Assembly: GCA_000380225.1 (NCBI GenBank)
Contig: KB904821.1
Span: forward strand, 5,058,221 to 5,122,220
Source: a filamentous cyanobacterium ESFC-1
Lineage (GTDB): Bacteria; Cyanobacteriota; Cyanobacteriia; Cyanobacteriales; Spirulinaceae
Direction: 5' to 3'
DNA: 64,000 nt
Below are positions 36,394-45,748 of the stretch, in pieces. Numbering within the stretch: the stretch's first letter is position 1; every line of letters begins with the position of its first letter. The notes beneath the pieces are model-generated. The model saw only the letters and a program-made list of their open reading frames with translations, ran no database searches and was not told the origin of the DNA. Position numbers and translations under genes: made by a program.

Positions 36394-37923
36394 TCATAGT
36401 TTTTCGCCTAGACGTTTAGCACGTAAAGTCTTTAAGGAACTGACAAAAATTTTCTTTACCTGTTCCCGTATCCTATTAGCACTCAACATGGCGGCAAAAA
36501 AGGTAGAAATAGAAGCTAAAACTAACGTTCCCAGTTGAGAGAACCAGCTTACTGGATTGGGTAATAAACAACGAATGATACCTACAACAACCACAGCAGA
36601 GATCAGGGGATAGAGCAAATCTTGTCGATACCAAAGCCATTTCTCTGTTTTGAGAATACGACGGTACATGAAATGTACCCCAATCAAAAGACAAGCAGCA
36701 TTGAGACTAACCCATGACCAGGCCGCTCCCACTGAACCATAACGGGGAGTGACCCACAAAATAGCAGGAACAAAGAATGATACTGCCACAATATTAGTTT
36801 GCACCCCTAATATAGTCCAACCATAGGCAAGTTGGGTTTGACCAGGAATCCACATTAGGAAATTGAGCAAATTACCTAATACCAGAAGACTAAGCAAAGG
36901 AGCCGTGCGCTGGGCTAATTCAAAATTTTGAGTCCAAAGTTGGAGAAAGATTTCTGAAAAAAAAGTTATCACTAGAGCAGCAGATCCTAATACCACTGTC
37001 ACTAACTGCGCGCCTTGATGATAAGTCCGAATTAACTTCGGGAAGTCTTGAGAGGCAAAGAGTTGAGTTAGACGAGGGAACCAAGCTTGGGTGATCGGAC
37101 TGATTAGCATATATAAAGCCCCCGCCACGGTTGCTGCTAAGGTATAATAGCCATATTCAGTCAATGTTAAGAGCTTAGATAGCAAAACTTTATCAACCTG
37201 GGTGAGCAACAAAGCCAAAAAAGTAATACCCATCATGCCTCCCGCATAACCCCAAATTTGGCGCAAGACTTGCCAAGAAAACCGTCCTGGACGCTGGGCT
37301 GTGGGTAAAATGCTGTATATTGTACAAGACAAAGTAGCGAGAGTGATTATGGACACTAAGCCTTGCCAAAAGAAAAAGGCTTGGATGGTGGGAGAAACCA
37401 AGGCTAAAATTGCCACTGATCCCAAACCTCTCACGGTAGCCAGCAAACTGTTGATTGCATTGAACAAAACTTGACGTTGTAGACCCACTAAACTACTGCG
37501 GTAAATCGTTTCCACAAAGCGCAGGGCTGCAACTAAACCCATAATACTAAAAGCTTGAGAGACTATTGCTACAGGGAGGTCTTTAGCTTGAAGCCAAGAA
37601 CTTGCCAACCAATGGGAACTCAGGGTAAGGGTAACGGCAATTAAAGCAGCAATCGAAAAGGTTATGACTTCAATACTGCGAAGAAGGTCTCTGATTGACT
37701 CAGCAGTATGTTCACCGCCAGTAAAACGGGCCATTTCTCGACTGAGGGTTGGAGTCATGCCCATATCCAAGAGACTCAACGAAGCAGTTATCACCCCAAA
37801 TAAACCAATTAACCCATAAGACTCAATACCAATGTAATGAATATATAAGGGAAGAAAAGCCAGACCCATCAAAGCATTCCAGACCTGCCCCAGGTAATTA
37901 GCAATTAGATTACGTTTGAGCAT
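36394..37923 (-). CDS. wzx: Wzx-type oligosaccharide flippase
   Basis: A 509-residue integral membrane protein of the MOP/PST superfamily that turns undecaprenyl-linked repeat units to the outer leaflet. About fourteen hydrophobic segments are visible. LIANYLGQVWNALMGLAFLP and YIHYIGIESYGLIGLFGVI at the N-terminus and TPTLSREMARFTGG are characteristic. It stands alone between the nonulosonate operon and the CmcI gene, with 214-base and 202-base gaps on its sides. It is the partner of a Wzy; two candidates are at 9110-11422 and 18205-19347. Lipid-linked substrate is not predictable. Confidence 0.9.
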   Translation of the reverse strand: MLKRNLIANYLGQVWNALMGLAFLPLYIHYIGIESYGLIGLFGVITASLSLLDMGMTPTLSREMARFTGGEHTAESIRDLLRSIEVITFSIAALIAVTLTLSSHWLASSWLQAKDLPVAIVSQAFSIMGLVAALRFVETIYRSSLVGLQRQVLFNAINSLLATVRGLGSVAILALVSPTIQAFFFWQGLVSIITLATLSCTIYSILPTAQRPGRFSWQVLRQIWGYAGGMMGITFLALLLTQVDKVLLSKLLTLTEYGYYTLAATVAGALYMLISPITQAWFPRLTQLFASQDFPKLIRTYHQGAQLVTVVLGSAALVITFFSEIFLQLWTQNFELAQRTAPLLSLLVLGNLLNFLMWIPGQTQLAYGWTILGVQTNIVAVSFFVPAILWVTPRYGSVGAAWSWVSLNAACLLIGVHFMYRRILKTEKWLWYRQDLLYPLISAVVVVGIIRCLLPNPVSWFSQLGTLVLASISTFFAAMLSANRIREQVKKIFVSSLKTLRAKRLGEKL

Positions 37924-38125
37924 TTAATTCAGATAAACTATGAAATATAGTTATCCCAAGTAAGAATGAGACGAAATATTGGCTGAAACCCTGTAACTAC
38001 AAGGATCGAATGTCTCAAACTCAATCGAAATGACTATATATTGAAAATTAGTAAACCGAAAATAGAGCATAACATAATTGGTTTAGCTGTTTGATAGGAA
38101 TCTTGCTAGGAGTTAACTAATCTTA

Positions 38126-38830
38126 CTAAACTCGTTTGAGATATCCATCCGGAGCAACGGTAATTAAAAGCTTATCCTGGATGCTTTTATCGATTTCAAA
38201 TTCGGGGTGAGTTTTGAGATACTCCCAAACAGCAGTTTTGGGGTTGTTGCCTTTGCTCCAAGGTCTATCAGAAAACATATTATCGGGTAAATCTTCGATT
38301 ACAGTATCAAACACCACGCAATAACTACCCACAGAGGTTAATGGTGCATAGGCTTCTAGCTCCGCAAGGACATGATCGTGAGTATGGTTACTGTCAAGGC
38401 AAACTAAAATTTTCTGCTTGCCAGACGCTTTTGCTTTGACCTGTTCAATAATTTCAGGATCAACACTCGATCCTTGAATCATCGAAATGCGTTTAAACAT
38501 CGGATGGGCTTCAATGGCTTCCCGATTGTGAGCGCGAATATCGATATCTACACCTAAAACCTCCGCATCTTGGCAAGCACCACAGATCGCATTTAGCTCC
38601 AGCATTGAAGCTGAAAAAATCAATGATCCACCATGAGCAATGCCCGTCTCAATAATTAAATCTGGCTGCACTTTCCAGATTAACTCCTGCATGGCTACCA
38701 TATCCTGTGGATATTGAATGATAGGACGACCCAACCAAGAAAATTTATATGAATATTTTGTCGTAATTGAGGTTTCAAAAAAAGACTGAGCTTGTTGCTG
38801 TAAGCTAATTTCAGATTCGTTAATTTTCAT
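38126..38830 (-). CDS. CmcI-family protein (cephalosporin hydroxylase-like methyltransferase)
   Basis: A 234-residue Rossmann protein. VQPDLIIETGIAHGGSLIFS near residue 53 is a modified SAM motif I, then GVDIDIRAHNREAIEAH and the D-x-N-H-x-x-x-H metal motif in VCLDSNHTHDHVLAELEAY, and the loop YCVVFDTVIEDLP near 180. The family includes CmcI and rhamnosyl O-methyltransferases (RhmB-like), so sugar O-methylation is more probable than beta-lactam hydroxylation in this locus. It is 74 bases downstream of the methyltransferase at 38904-39986. Confidence 0.85.
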   Translation of the reverse strand: MKINESEISLQQQAQSFFETSITTKYSYKFSWLGRPIIQYPQDMVAMQELIWKVQPDLIIETGIAHGGSLIFSASMLELNAICGACQDAEVLGVDIDIRAHNREAIEAHPMFKRISMIQGSSVDPEIIEQVKAKASGKQKILVCLDSNHTHDHVLAELEAYAPLTSVGSYCVVFDTVIEDLPDNMFSDRPWSKGNNPKTAVWEYLKTHPEFEIDKSIQDKLLITVAPDGYLKRV

Positions 38831-38903
38831 ATTTGTAACATATGTAACAGATGCTATTTATAACAAAAAATTTCCTTGAATACTTGTACTGTGATACTTA
38901 GAA

Positions 38904-39986
38904 TCAAAACAGAATATTATCCAATGTTGAATAACTAAATCTATTATCTGTCATATCTTTTACTTCCTGTAAGTAGTTACTATTCATGACGATTATTTCC
39001 GAGCCTTCATCTAGTTTTTTAACAGCTTCTTGTGGAGGAATAACTTGAAGCCCAGTAGAAGCTATGTATTTCCACTGTTTTGCTGGATTGATATCAATAA
39101 TCATATTTAAATGAAAACCCAATCGTTTCATAAATAAGGAAAAAATAACCCCTTTTGAAGCCCCACCCCAAGCAGCTATAGGTTTTGCAGTATTTGATTT
39201 AATCTTATTTTTAAAATATTCTACTGTATCCCAAAAATTACCCGGTAGCTTGACCAAATCAGATGGATCGCAAACAGGAACCTTTAGAGTTTGTAGATCG
39301 GCAATAACATACAAGTATTGACCACCAAAAAGGTGGCCTATTTCATAAATATCATCAAACATTCGGAAAAAATCTTGCACCCTAAAGTAATTAACATGCT
39401 CATAAAAAATATCAAACCAAGCTCTATTTTTTAGAATCCAGTCAAAACATGGAACTTCAATGTATATTTTACCTTTACCACCATTTGAATCGCGTATTTT
39501 AAAACAAAAGTCTACTGGGTTTTGTATGTGTTCAAGGACATGTCTTAGAACAATACCATCAGCTTGATGTTCAGAATGTGGAGTAAAATACTTTTTCATA
39601 ATAGCAGGATTAGAACCCTCATAAGTTGGATCGAATCCCATAATTTGAAATCCTGAGTCCTGAAGTAACTCAAGAAAATAACCTTTTCCGCACCCTACCT
39701 CAATCAAAGAACAACCGTGGAAATGGTTTTTGATTTTTTGAAGTACTTCTTGAAGATGTTTTTGAAAAATCCCACTACCAGCTTGCTCATTTTGATAATC
39801 AATGCCATAGCTCATTAATTCTGGATTAAAAGATTCATTGAAAATCAATCCAGACTTTTGATCTTGAACTAAAACAATATCTCCAGTCAAACATTTTTCG
39901 GCTTCCTCTTTTGTTTCAAACATTTGATTTTGAAAAATGGGAAAACTATTAACTCTATAAATTTCCCTAAATTCTGGTTGAATCAT
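38904..39986 (-). CDS. C-methyltransferase-like protein without N-terminal zinc site
   Basis: A 360-residue protein with two parts: a class I methyltransferase (SLIEVGCGKGYFLELLQ near residue 95, VLRHVLEHIQNPVDF, FYEHVNYFRVQDF with the E-H-x-x-Y/F group of sugar C-methyltransferases) and a C-terminal domain with IAAWGGASKGVIFSLF and IIDINPAKQWKYIAS, matching Methyltransf_14. Unlike the related protein at 40866-42095, no C-x2-C pairs are seen at the N-terminus. It overlaps the next upstream gene by 20 bases. Either a second sugar C-methyltransferase or a sugar-binding relative with another reaction. Confidence 0.75.
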   Translation of the reverse strand: MIQPEFREIYRVNSFPIFQNQMFETKEEAEKCLTGDIVLVQDQKSGLIFNESFNPELMSYGIDYQNEQAGSGIFQKHLQEVLQKIKNHFHGCSLIEVGCGKGYFLELLQDSGFQIMGFDPTYEGSNPAIMKKYFTPHSEHQADGIVLRHVLEHIQNPVDFCFKIRDSNGGKGKIYIEVPCFDWILKNRAWFDIFYEHVNYFRVQDFFRMFDDIYEIGHLFGGQYLYVIADLQTLKVPVCDPSDLVKLPGNFWDTVEYFKNKIKSNTAKPIAAWGGASKGVIFSLFMKRLGFHLNMIIDINPAKQWKYIASTGLQVIPPQEAVKKLDEGSEIIVMNSNYLQEVKDMTDNRFSYSTLDNILF

Positions 39987-40869
39987 AACTATTTTTCCTT
40001 AAACTGTTGATATATAGATTCAAGCTCTGTTCTAAATCATAGTTAGAATACCAACCTTTTTCCAAAATCGACTTATTATCTCCAATCAAAAAAGAGCTAC
40101 TTTTAAAATCAGCTTTTTCTAAAAGTTTTCGAGGATTTTGATTAAGTTCATCAGCAATTTTTGTAATAAGCTCGTGAAGTTGGGTTGGTTTACCAGAACA
40201 AATATTAAAAATACCTGTGTCTTTTTGATTTATTAAGAAAACTAATCCATCAGCCACTACTTCAACGGGTAAAAGATCGCGCCATTGATTAATAGAGATT
40301 GGAAAGGGCGGACGTAATCCTAAAAAAACATGAGCAATAGAAGGAATTAGTCTTTGAGTATTTTCTCCTATGCCAAACGGAAGAAACACTCTCCCCCAAG
40401 CCCAAGACACTTGTTGCAGACTACAAATTTGCTCTGTCATACGACGCGCACAGTCTTTTGCAACACCATATAAAGTAGACGGATTACTTGGCGTTTTATC
40501 CTCCTGACAATAGCCAAAAGACCAATCATACTCAGCGCAGGAACCAGCAACGACTACCCGTTCCCCTCCTTGATTTACAAAAGCATTAACTAACTGAACC
40601 GTTGCATGACACCAATCTATATTAAGTGGGGAAGTCCAAAACTTACCATGTTCTGCATACCAAGCTAAGTGTAAGAGATGGGTGACTTTATATTCCGATA
40701 TCCATAAATGCTCTCTCTCCTTCAATAAATCTACTGAAACAAATAATAAGCCTTCGTGCTTTGGAGGTGAAGATCGACCCACAACAAGAACTTCATAGCC
40801 CCTGGCTAATAAATTATGCAGAACATACCGACCAATAAAACCTGTACCTCCAGTCACCGCAATTCTCAA
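39967..40869 (-). CDS. NAD-dependent epimerase/4-ketoreductase (extended SDR)
   Basis: A 300-residue extended SDR. VTGGTGFIGRYVLHNLL near residue 5 binds NAD(P); VVVAGSCAEYDWSFG near 105 and the catalytic TLYGVAKDCARRMTEQI (Y-x3-K) near 132 are in place; INQWRDLLPVEVVADGLV is typical of sugar reductases. The start is TTG at 40869, overlapping the stop of the C-methyltransferase gene by four bases (TTGA). In a cassette with RfbF, RfbG, RfbC and C-methyltransferase, the expected role is reduction of the 4-keto group at the end of the pathway. Confidence 0.83.
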   Translation of the reverse strand: MRIAVTGGTGFIGRYVLHNLLARGYEVLVVGRSSPPKHEGLLFVSVDLLKEREHLWISEYKVTHLLHLAWYAEHGKFWTSPLNIDWCHATVQLVNAFVNQGGERVVVAGSCAEYDWSFGYCQEDKTPSNPSTLYGVAKDCARRMTEQICSLQQVSWAWGRVFLPFGIGENTQRLIPSIAHVFLGLRPPFPISINQWRDLLPVEVVADGLVFLINQKDTGIFNICSGKPTQLHELITKIADELNQNPRKLLEKADFKSSSFLIGDNKSILEKGWYSNYDLEQSLNLYINSLRKNSYDSTRI

Positions 40870-42095
40870 CTTGTGACCTCCAACTTAGGAACAGCAGTTA
40901 CAAATTGCCCACCCCACGCTCGAACATAGTCAAGCTGATTGACAATCTCAGTTTTTAAATTCCAAGGCAAAACCACAACATAATCTGGTCTCATTTTTTT
41001 AATGCTTTCCTCTGCCACAATAGGAATCCGACTACCGGGTAAAAACTTGCCTTGTTTCGCCGGGTTACGATCCACAACAAACGATAGCAGATCGGGACGA
41101 ATTCCTGAATAGTTTAACAACGTATTTCCCTTGGCTGCGGCTCCATAACCAGCTACTACTTTTTTTTGTCGTTTAGCCTCCAACAAAAAGGCTAAAAAGT
41201 CATCTTTAACTCGCTCGGCTCGTTTTTGAAATCCAGAGTAAAAGTTAGCACTAAGTAGACCCGCTTGTATTTCACGATGAAGTAAGTCACTAACCCGATT
41301 TGTTGATGAATGCGAACCAGAGTCACTACGTTGAGCAAACACTCTCAAGCTACCACCATGAGTTGGATGCTCTTCTACATCAAAAATACTTAAATTATTA
41401 GCCGCAAAAATATGCTTGACGGCAGTTAACGATAAATAAGAAAAATGTTCGTGATAGATAGTATCAAACTGATTTTCTTTGACTAACTTTAATAAATGGG
41501 GAAATTCAAAGGTTACTACACCTTGAGGTTTCAATAAAATCGCAAAGCCCGACAAAAAAACATTGATATCTGGAACATGGGCTAAAACATTATTAGCTAC
41601 CATCAAATCAGCTTGTTTACCTTGTTCAACTAACTCGCGTGCTAATTGCACTCCGAAAAACTTTTCAACAATTTCAAGCCCTTTTTCTCTTGCTGCATTG
41701 GCTGTGCTTTTGGTCGGTTCAATTCCCAAGCAAGGAATGTCGCGGGACTTGAAATATTGCAATAAATACCCATCATTAGCCGCAACTTCAACTACATAAC
41801 TTTCGCTATTCAGGCTAAACCGATCGATCGCGTTTGTAACATAGCGTTCGGCATGAGTCAACCAAGTTTGAGAAAAAGAACTGAAATAAGCATAGTTTTC
41901 ATCAAACAGTTCGGTAGCATTGGCAAAATCCTCTGTTTGTACAAGCCAGCAATTGGTACACACCAAAACTCGTAAAGGAAACCATTTTTCCGGTACATGG
42001 AGTTGTTCGGGAGTCAAATAAGCATTGGACGGTGGCGCACTGCCCAAGTCAATAAAAGATAGGTTTAAAGTCTCATGGCAATGACGACATTTCAT
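40866..42095 (-). CDS. Sugar C-methyltransferase (NovU/TylC3 type)
   Basis: A 409-residue protein of three parts. Residues 1-60 carry C-x2-C pairs (MKCRHCHETLN and VCTNCWLVQ) for zinc, as in Methyltransf_13; the centre has the SAM site VVEVAANDGYLLQYF near residue 102 and TIYHEHFSYLSLTA with the catalytic histidine; the end has GYGAAAKGNTLLNYSG of Methyltransf_14. These proteins add a methyl group to a carbon next to the 4-keto group of a nucleotide sugar. Start at ATG 42095 overlaps the rfbC stop (ATGA); a longer reading to 42179 lies inside rfbC. Position of methylation (C3 or C5) is unknown. Confidence 0.9.
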   Translation of the reverse strand: MKCRHCHETLNLSFIDLGSAPPSNAYLTPEQLHVPEKWFPLRVLVCTNCWLVQTEDFANATELFDENYAYFSSFSQTWLTHAERYVTNAIDRFSLNSESYVVEVAANDGYLLQYFKSRDIPCLGIEPTKSTANAAREKGLEIVEKFFGVQLARELVEQGKQADLMVANNVLAHVPDINVFLSGFAILLKPQGVVTFEFPHLLKLVKENQFDTIYHEHFSYLSLTAVKHIFAANNLSIFDVEEHPTHGGSLRVFAQRSDSGSHSSTNRVSDLLHREIQAGLLSANFYSGFQKRAERVKDDFLAFLLEAKRQKKVVAGYGAAAKGNTLLNYSGIRPDLLSFVVDRNPAKQGKFLPGSRIPIVAEESIKKMRPDYVVVLPWNLKTEIVNQLDYVRAWGGQFVTAVPKLEVTS

Positions 42096-42658
42096 AAAGA
42101 GACTCCTGTGAATTTGGACTCCTGAATAAAAGGATGAGTGCGATCGCGCTGAGATAGTTCCATAATCGGTAACGGCCAATCAATACTGACTTGAGGGTCT
42201 TGGATGTTTAATCCCCCTTCAAAGTCTGGCTGATAAGGTGATGTATGTAAATATAGCAGCTCGCAATTATCTGTCAAAGTTTGAAATCCGTGAGCGAATC
42301 CTTCAGGAATACATAAGCTTTTATCGTTGTCAGCAGATAAAATTTCGCCATGCCATTGCAGAAAAGTTGGTGAATCTTGACGCAAGTCTACGGCAACGTC
42401 AAAAACTTCCCCCTGCAAACAGCTTACAATTTTAGCTTCAGCATGGGGAGGATATTGAAAATGAAGACCCCGTATTGTTCCTTTTGAGGAAGTGCAAGAG
42501 TAATTAATTTGAGTAATATTTCGCTCAAAACCAACTTGACGGAGTTCGTCCAAACAATACATACGACTAAATTTGCCTCGCGAATCGGCGAGAACCTGAC
42601 GCTGGGCTACAAATAGACCCGATAAGGCAGTTGGTTGAAAGCTAAAGCGATTACTCAT
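42092..42658 (-). CDS. rfbC: dTDP/CDP-4-keto-6-deoxyhexose 3,5-epimerase (RmlC/RfbC family)
   Basis: A 188-residue cupin epimerase. GTIRGLHFQYPPHAEAKIVS near residue 55 has the catalytic histidine and the stretch after it, GEVFDVAVDLRQDSPTF, and IPEGFAHGFQTLTDNCELL near 110 are family signatures; the tyrosine in YLHTSPYQPDFEGG is the general acid region. In the classic rhamnose route the enzyme acts on dTDP-sugar, but here it lies directly after rfbG and overlaps the C-methyltransferase, so a CDP-sugar substrate is more likely. No rmlA, rmlB or rmlD is in the window. Complete. Confidence 0.92.
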   Translation of the reverse strand: MSNRFSFQPTALSGLFVAQRQVLADSRGKFSRMYCLDELRQVGFERNITQINYSCTSSKGTIRGLHFQYPPHAEAKIVSCLQGEVFDVAVDLRQDSPTFLQWHGEILSADNDKSLCIPEGFAHGFQTLTDNCELLYLHTSPYQPDFEGGLNIQDPQVSIDWPLPIMELSQRDRTHPFIQESKFTGVSL

Positions 42659-43754
42659 CCTTGAATACAGCCCCTCGATCTTGATAGGCTCGAATCTGAG
42701 CTAGGGAATATTGTTGCATATCTTCGCCATTTTGCCATGCTCGATACCAATCCACAGTTTGCTTTAGGGCTTCAGGTAACGACAAACGCGATCGCCATCC
42801 TAAGTAAGTCTTGGCTTTGGTAGTGTCTAAACGAAGTAAACCCGCTTCATGGGGATGAATATTCGCGCGATCGACTTTCAATTCGCCAGACCCCCATAAT
42901 TGAATGACTTGTTGTGCAATCTTCTCAACCGTTTCTTCACTAGCCGGATCGGGGCCAAAATTCCAACTGTCTGCATAGAGGGAAGAAGATTGAAGCCAGA
43001 GTTTTTGAGCCAGAATCAGATAACCCGCTAAAGGCTCAAGAACGTGCTGCCAAGGACGGATTGCGCCAGGATAACGTAAATAAATAGGTTTCTTTTGGAT
43101 CAAGGATTGAATACAATCTGGAATTAAACGAGCCTCTGCCCAATCTCCACCCCCAATCACATTACCTGCTCTGGCTGTCGCGATCGCAGCCAGGGGCTGA
43201 CTTGCATCTAAACTTGCTGTAAAGAAACTGGCTCGATAAGATTTTGTAACAATCTCAGCACAAGCTTTACTTGCACTGTAGGGGTCATGTCCGCCGAGTG
43301 GATCGTTTTCTCGATAAGGATAACACCATTCGCGATTTTCGTAGCACTTATCTGTTGTAATGTTGACAACTGCCCGAATGCTGGGAGTAGAACGAACCGC
43401 TTCTAATAAATTTGCTGTCCCTAACACATTGACCGCATAAGTTTCTACTGGCGCTTTGTAGGAGTAACGAACCAACGGCTGTGCCGCAAGATGAAAGACA
43501 ACATCCGGTTGAATTGATTTGATAGCTTTACCTAAAGTCGCTCCATCTAGGACATTTCCTAGAGTGTGACCTGAGAGTAAATTAGCGACTCTTGCTGTTT
43601 CGTAAAAATTTGGCAGAGTGGGTGGTGATAAAGAATAACCATAAACTTCGGCTCCCAACAGTTGCAGCCAAAGCGACAGCCATCCCCCTTTAAAACCCGT
43701 ATGACCCGTGATAAAAACTTTTTTGTGCTGCCAAAATTCAGGATTTATTACCAT
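42651..43754 (-). CDS. rfbG: CDP-glucose 4,6-dehydratase
   Basis: A 367-residue extended SDR (RfbG) making CDP-4-keto-6-deoxyglucose. The NAD site is [20 protein letters not shown] near residue 12, with [13 protein letters not shown] and [20 protein letters not shown] (Y-x3-K), and [20 protein letters not shown], all characteristic. I chose ATG at 43754, before [11 protein letters not shown]; the longer reading to 43832 lies inside rfbF. It overlaps the rfbF stop by 7 bases and rfbC by 8 bases, so the four genes are one tight translational unit. Confidence 0.93.
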   Translation of the reverse strand: MVINPEFWQHKKVFITGHTGFKGGWLSLWLQLLGAEVYGYSLSPPTLPNFYETARVANLLSGHTLGNVLDGATLGKAIKSIQPDVVFHLAAQPLVRYSYKAPVETYAVNVLGTANLLEAVRSTPSIRAVVNITTDKCYENREWCYPYRENDPLGGHDPYSASKACAEIVTKSYRASFFTASLDASQPLAAIATARAGNVIGGGDWAEARLIPDCIQSLIQKKPIYLRYPGAIRPWQHVLEPLAGYLILAQKLWLQSSSLYADSWNFGPDPASEETVEKIAQQVIQLWGSGELKVDRANIHPHEAGLLRLDTTKAKTYLGWRSRLSLPEALKQTVDWYRAWQNGEDMQQYSLAQIRAYQDRGAVFKDE

Positions 43755-44518
43755 ACCTTCCAGGGAGCATGACCCGATTGCCAAAGTGATTCTAAATGAT
43801 TTTTGTCTCTCAGGGTATCCATTGGCTGCCAAAACCCGCGATGTTTATATGCTGACAACTGATTTTTACTTGCAAGAACTTGCAACGGATCGCTTTCCCA
43901 AGATGTACGATCTCCTTGGATCAAGTCAAAAACTTGAGGTTCTAGTATAAAAAAACCACCATTGATCCAGGCATTGTCACCCTGCGGTTTTTCTTGAAAA
44001 GCTCTTACTGTATTATCTGAAGCGAGATTGAGCGATCCATATCTTCCTGGAGGTTGTACTGCCGTCAACGTTGCCCATCTACCTTGCTGTTGGTGAAATT
44101 GAATTAAGGCACTAATATTAACATCAGCAACTCCATCGCCATAAGTAAAACAAAAAGTGCTATCTCCAATATGAGGTTGAATCCGTTTCAGTCGTCCTCC
44201 AGTTAAAGTATCATCCCCTGTGTCTACTAATGTCACTTTCCAGGGTTCTGCTTGTTGACGATGGACTTCCATGCGGTTTTCATCCATATGAAAGGTGACA
44301 TCAGACATATGTAGAAAATAATTAGCGAAATATTCTTTGATAACATATCCCTTATATCCACAGCAAACAATAAAATCATTCACTCCATAAGCTGAGTAAC
44401 ACTTCATAATGTGCCAGAGAATAGGGCGGTCGCCAATTTCGACCATCGGCTTGGGCTTAAGATGGGTTTCTTCACTTAGCCGAGTCCCATATCCTCCTGC
44501 TAATATCACTGCTTTCAT
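43748..44518 (-). CDS. rfbF: Glucose-1-phosphate cytidylyltransferase
   Basis: A 256-residue nucleotidyltransferase (RfbF) giving CDP-glucose. The CTP-binding start [20 protein letters not shown] with [20 protein letters not shown] is diagnostic, and [20 protein letters not shown] and [15 protein letters not shown] follow. It is the first gene of the CDP-sugar cassette. No RfbH (3-dehydrase) is present, so the pathway cannot be the 3,6-dideoxyhexose one. Complete. Confidence 0.95.
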   Translation of the reverse strand: MKAVILAGGYGTRLSEETHLKPKPMVEIGDRPILWHIMKCYSAYGVNDFIVCCGYKGYVIKEYFANYFLHMSDVTFHMDENRMEVHRQQAEPWKVTLVDTGDDTLTGGRLKRIQPHIGDSTFCFTYGDGVADVNISALIQFHQQQGRWATLTAVQPPGRYGSLNLASDNTVRAFQEKPQGDNAWINGGFFILEPQVFDLIQGDRTSWESDPLQVLASKNQLSAYKHRGFWQPMDTLRDKNHLESLWQSGHAPWKVW

Positions 44519-44578
44519 AAAGTGTTTAATATTATCTTTTTATCAAGTTCTTATCATTTTGTATCATTATTAGTTGAA

Positions 44579-45748
44579 TTATTTATCTACAACCAATAAT
44601 TGTTTAATAACTTTGACAATTGAATCAATGGTATATTTCTCTAACTCCGGCCAAATGGGTAAACTTAGCACCTCAGTTCCCAACAAATCACTCATAGGTA
44701 GCTTCGGATACTGCCCCTGATAAACAGGCAACTGGTCTTGCGGCACAGGATAATAAACCATCGAGCCAATCCCTTGCTCCCCCAAAGATTCCTTTACCTT
44801 ATCCCGCTTTCCCTCCAAAACCCGAATCGTGTACTGATGAAAAACATGGCCTTTAGAAAGTTCAGGCGTAATAATGCCAGGAACATCAGCCAGCAAATCA
44901 TTATAAGCTTGAGCGACCCTGCGCCGTCCCTCATTCCATTGGTCTATATAAGGTAACTTTACCCGTAAAATGGCTGCTTGCAATGTATCCAGACGCGAAT
45001 TATACCCCAACATCTCATTGTGATACTTTTTCTTAGCACCATGCACCCGCAACATTCTCGCCATTTCCGCCACCTGGTCATCATTGGTCGCGACTAAACC
45101 TCCATCCCCATAAGCGCCTAAATTTTTGGAGGGAAAGAATGAAAATGCGCCTACATCCCCAATCGTTCCCGTGAATTTCCCTCGCAGTGACTCCCGCGTG
45201 GATTCCTGACAACGACCATCACAAGACGAACAAGTTCCCCAATATCTCGCTCCAAAGGATTGAGCGCAATCTTCAATCACTTTCAAGCCATGCTCTTGAG
45301 CAATTTCCATAATCTGGGCCATAGCGGCGGGTTGCCCATAGAGATGAACAGGCATAATTGCCTTTGTGCGCGATGTAATTTTACTTCTAATTTCCTTGGG
45401 GTCTATATTAAAACTGTTGGGGTCAATATCGGCAAAAACAGGAGTTGCACCCACATTACTAATCGACTCTGCCGTGGCAAAAAAAGAAAAGGGTGTGGTA
45501 ATCACCTCATCCCCTTCCCCAATACCAACTGCCCGTAACCCAATGACCAAAGCATCAGTTCCCGAATTAACGCCAATGGCGTGTTTGACTCCCAGGTAAT
45601 CAGCCACCTCCTGCTCAAACAACTTGACATCTGGCCCCATAATAAAGCGACCGGATTCCAGTACCCGATTAATGGCAGCCTGGATTTCATCCTTAATCTG
45701 CTCGTACTGGGGTTTTAAGTCTAAAACAGGAATATTAACGGGACTCAT
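44579..45748 (-). CDS. wbpE: DegT/DnrJ/EryC1 aminotransferase, WbpE-like
   Basis: A 389-residue PLP aminotransferase. [19 protein letters not shown] start, [20 protein letters not shown] near 61, [14 protein letters not shown] near 158 and the cofactor lysine in [14 protein letters not shown] at about residue 208. Together with WbpA, WbpB and WbpD homologues, it should aminate C3 of the 3-keto-UDP-GlcNAcA. Odd: between the cofactor aspartate and the lysine is an insert with three cysteines (about 173, 176, 180) and charged residues, absent from the short family members I recall. The start overlaps the WbpD stop by four bases (ATGA). Confidence 0.88.
   Translation of the reverse strand: MSPVNIPVLDLKPQYEQIKDEIQAAINRVLESGRFIMGPDVKLFEQEVADYLGVKHAIGVNSGTDALVIGLRAVGIGEGDEVITTPFSFFATAESISNVGATPVFADIDPNSFNIDPKEIRSKITSRTKAIMPVHLYGQPAAMAQIMEIAQEHGLKVIEDCAQSFGARYWGTCSSCDGRCQESTRESLRGKFTGTIGDVGAFSFFPSKNLGAYGDGGLVATNDDQVAEMARMLRVHGAKKKYHNEMLGYNSRLDTLQAAILRVKLPYIDQWNEGRRRVAQAYNDLLADVPGIITPELSKGHVFHQYTIRVLEGKRDKVKESLGEQGIGSMVYYPVPQDQLPVYQGQYPKLPMSDLLGTEVLSLPIWPELEKYTIDSIVKVIKQLLVVDK

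Noticed and set aside
38126..38830. Antibiotic (cephalosporin) biosynthesis gene
   Set aside because: CmcI-like proteins are often sugar methyltransferases; no other antibiotic genes are present.
38904..44518. 3,6-dideoxyhexose (abequose/tyvelose-type) pathway
   Set aside because: RfbF and RfbG are present but RfbH (3-dehydrase) is missing; C-methyltransferases point to a branched sugar.
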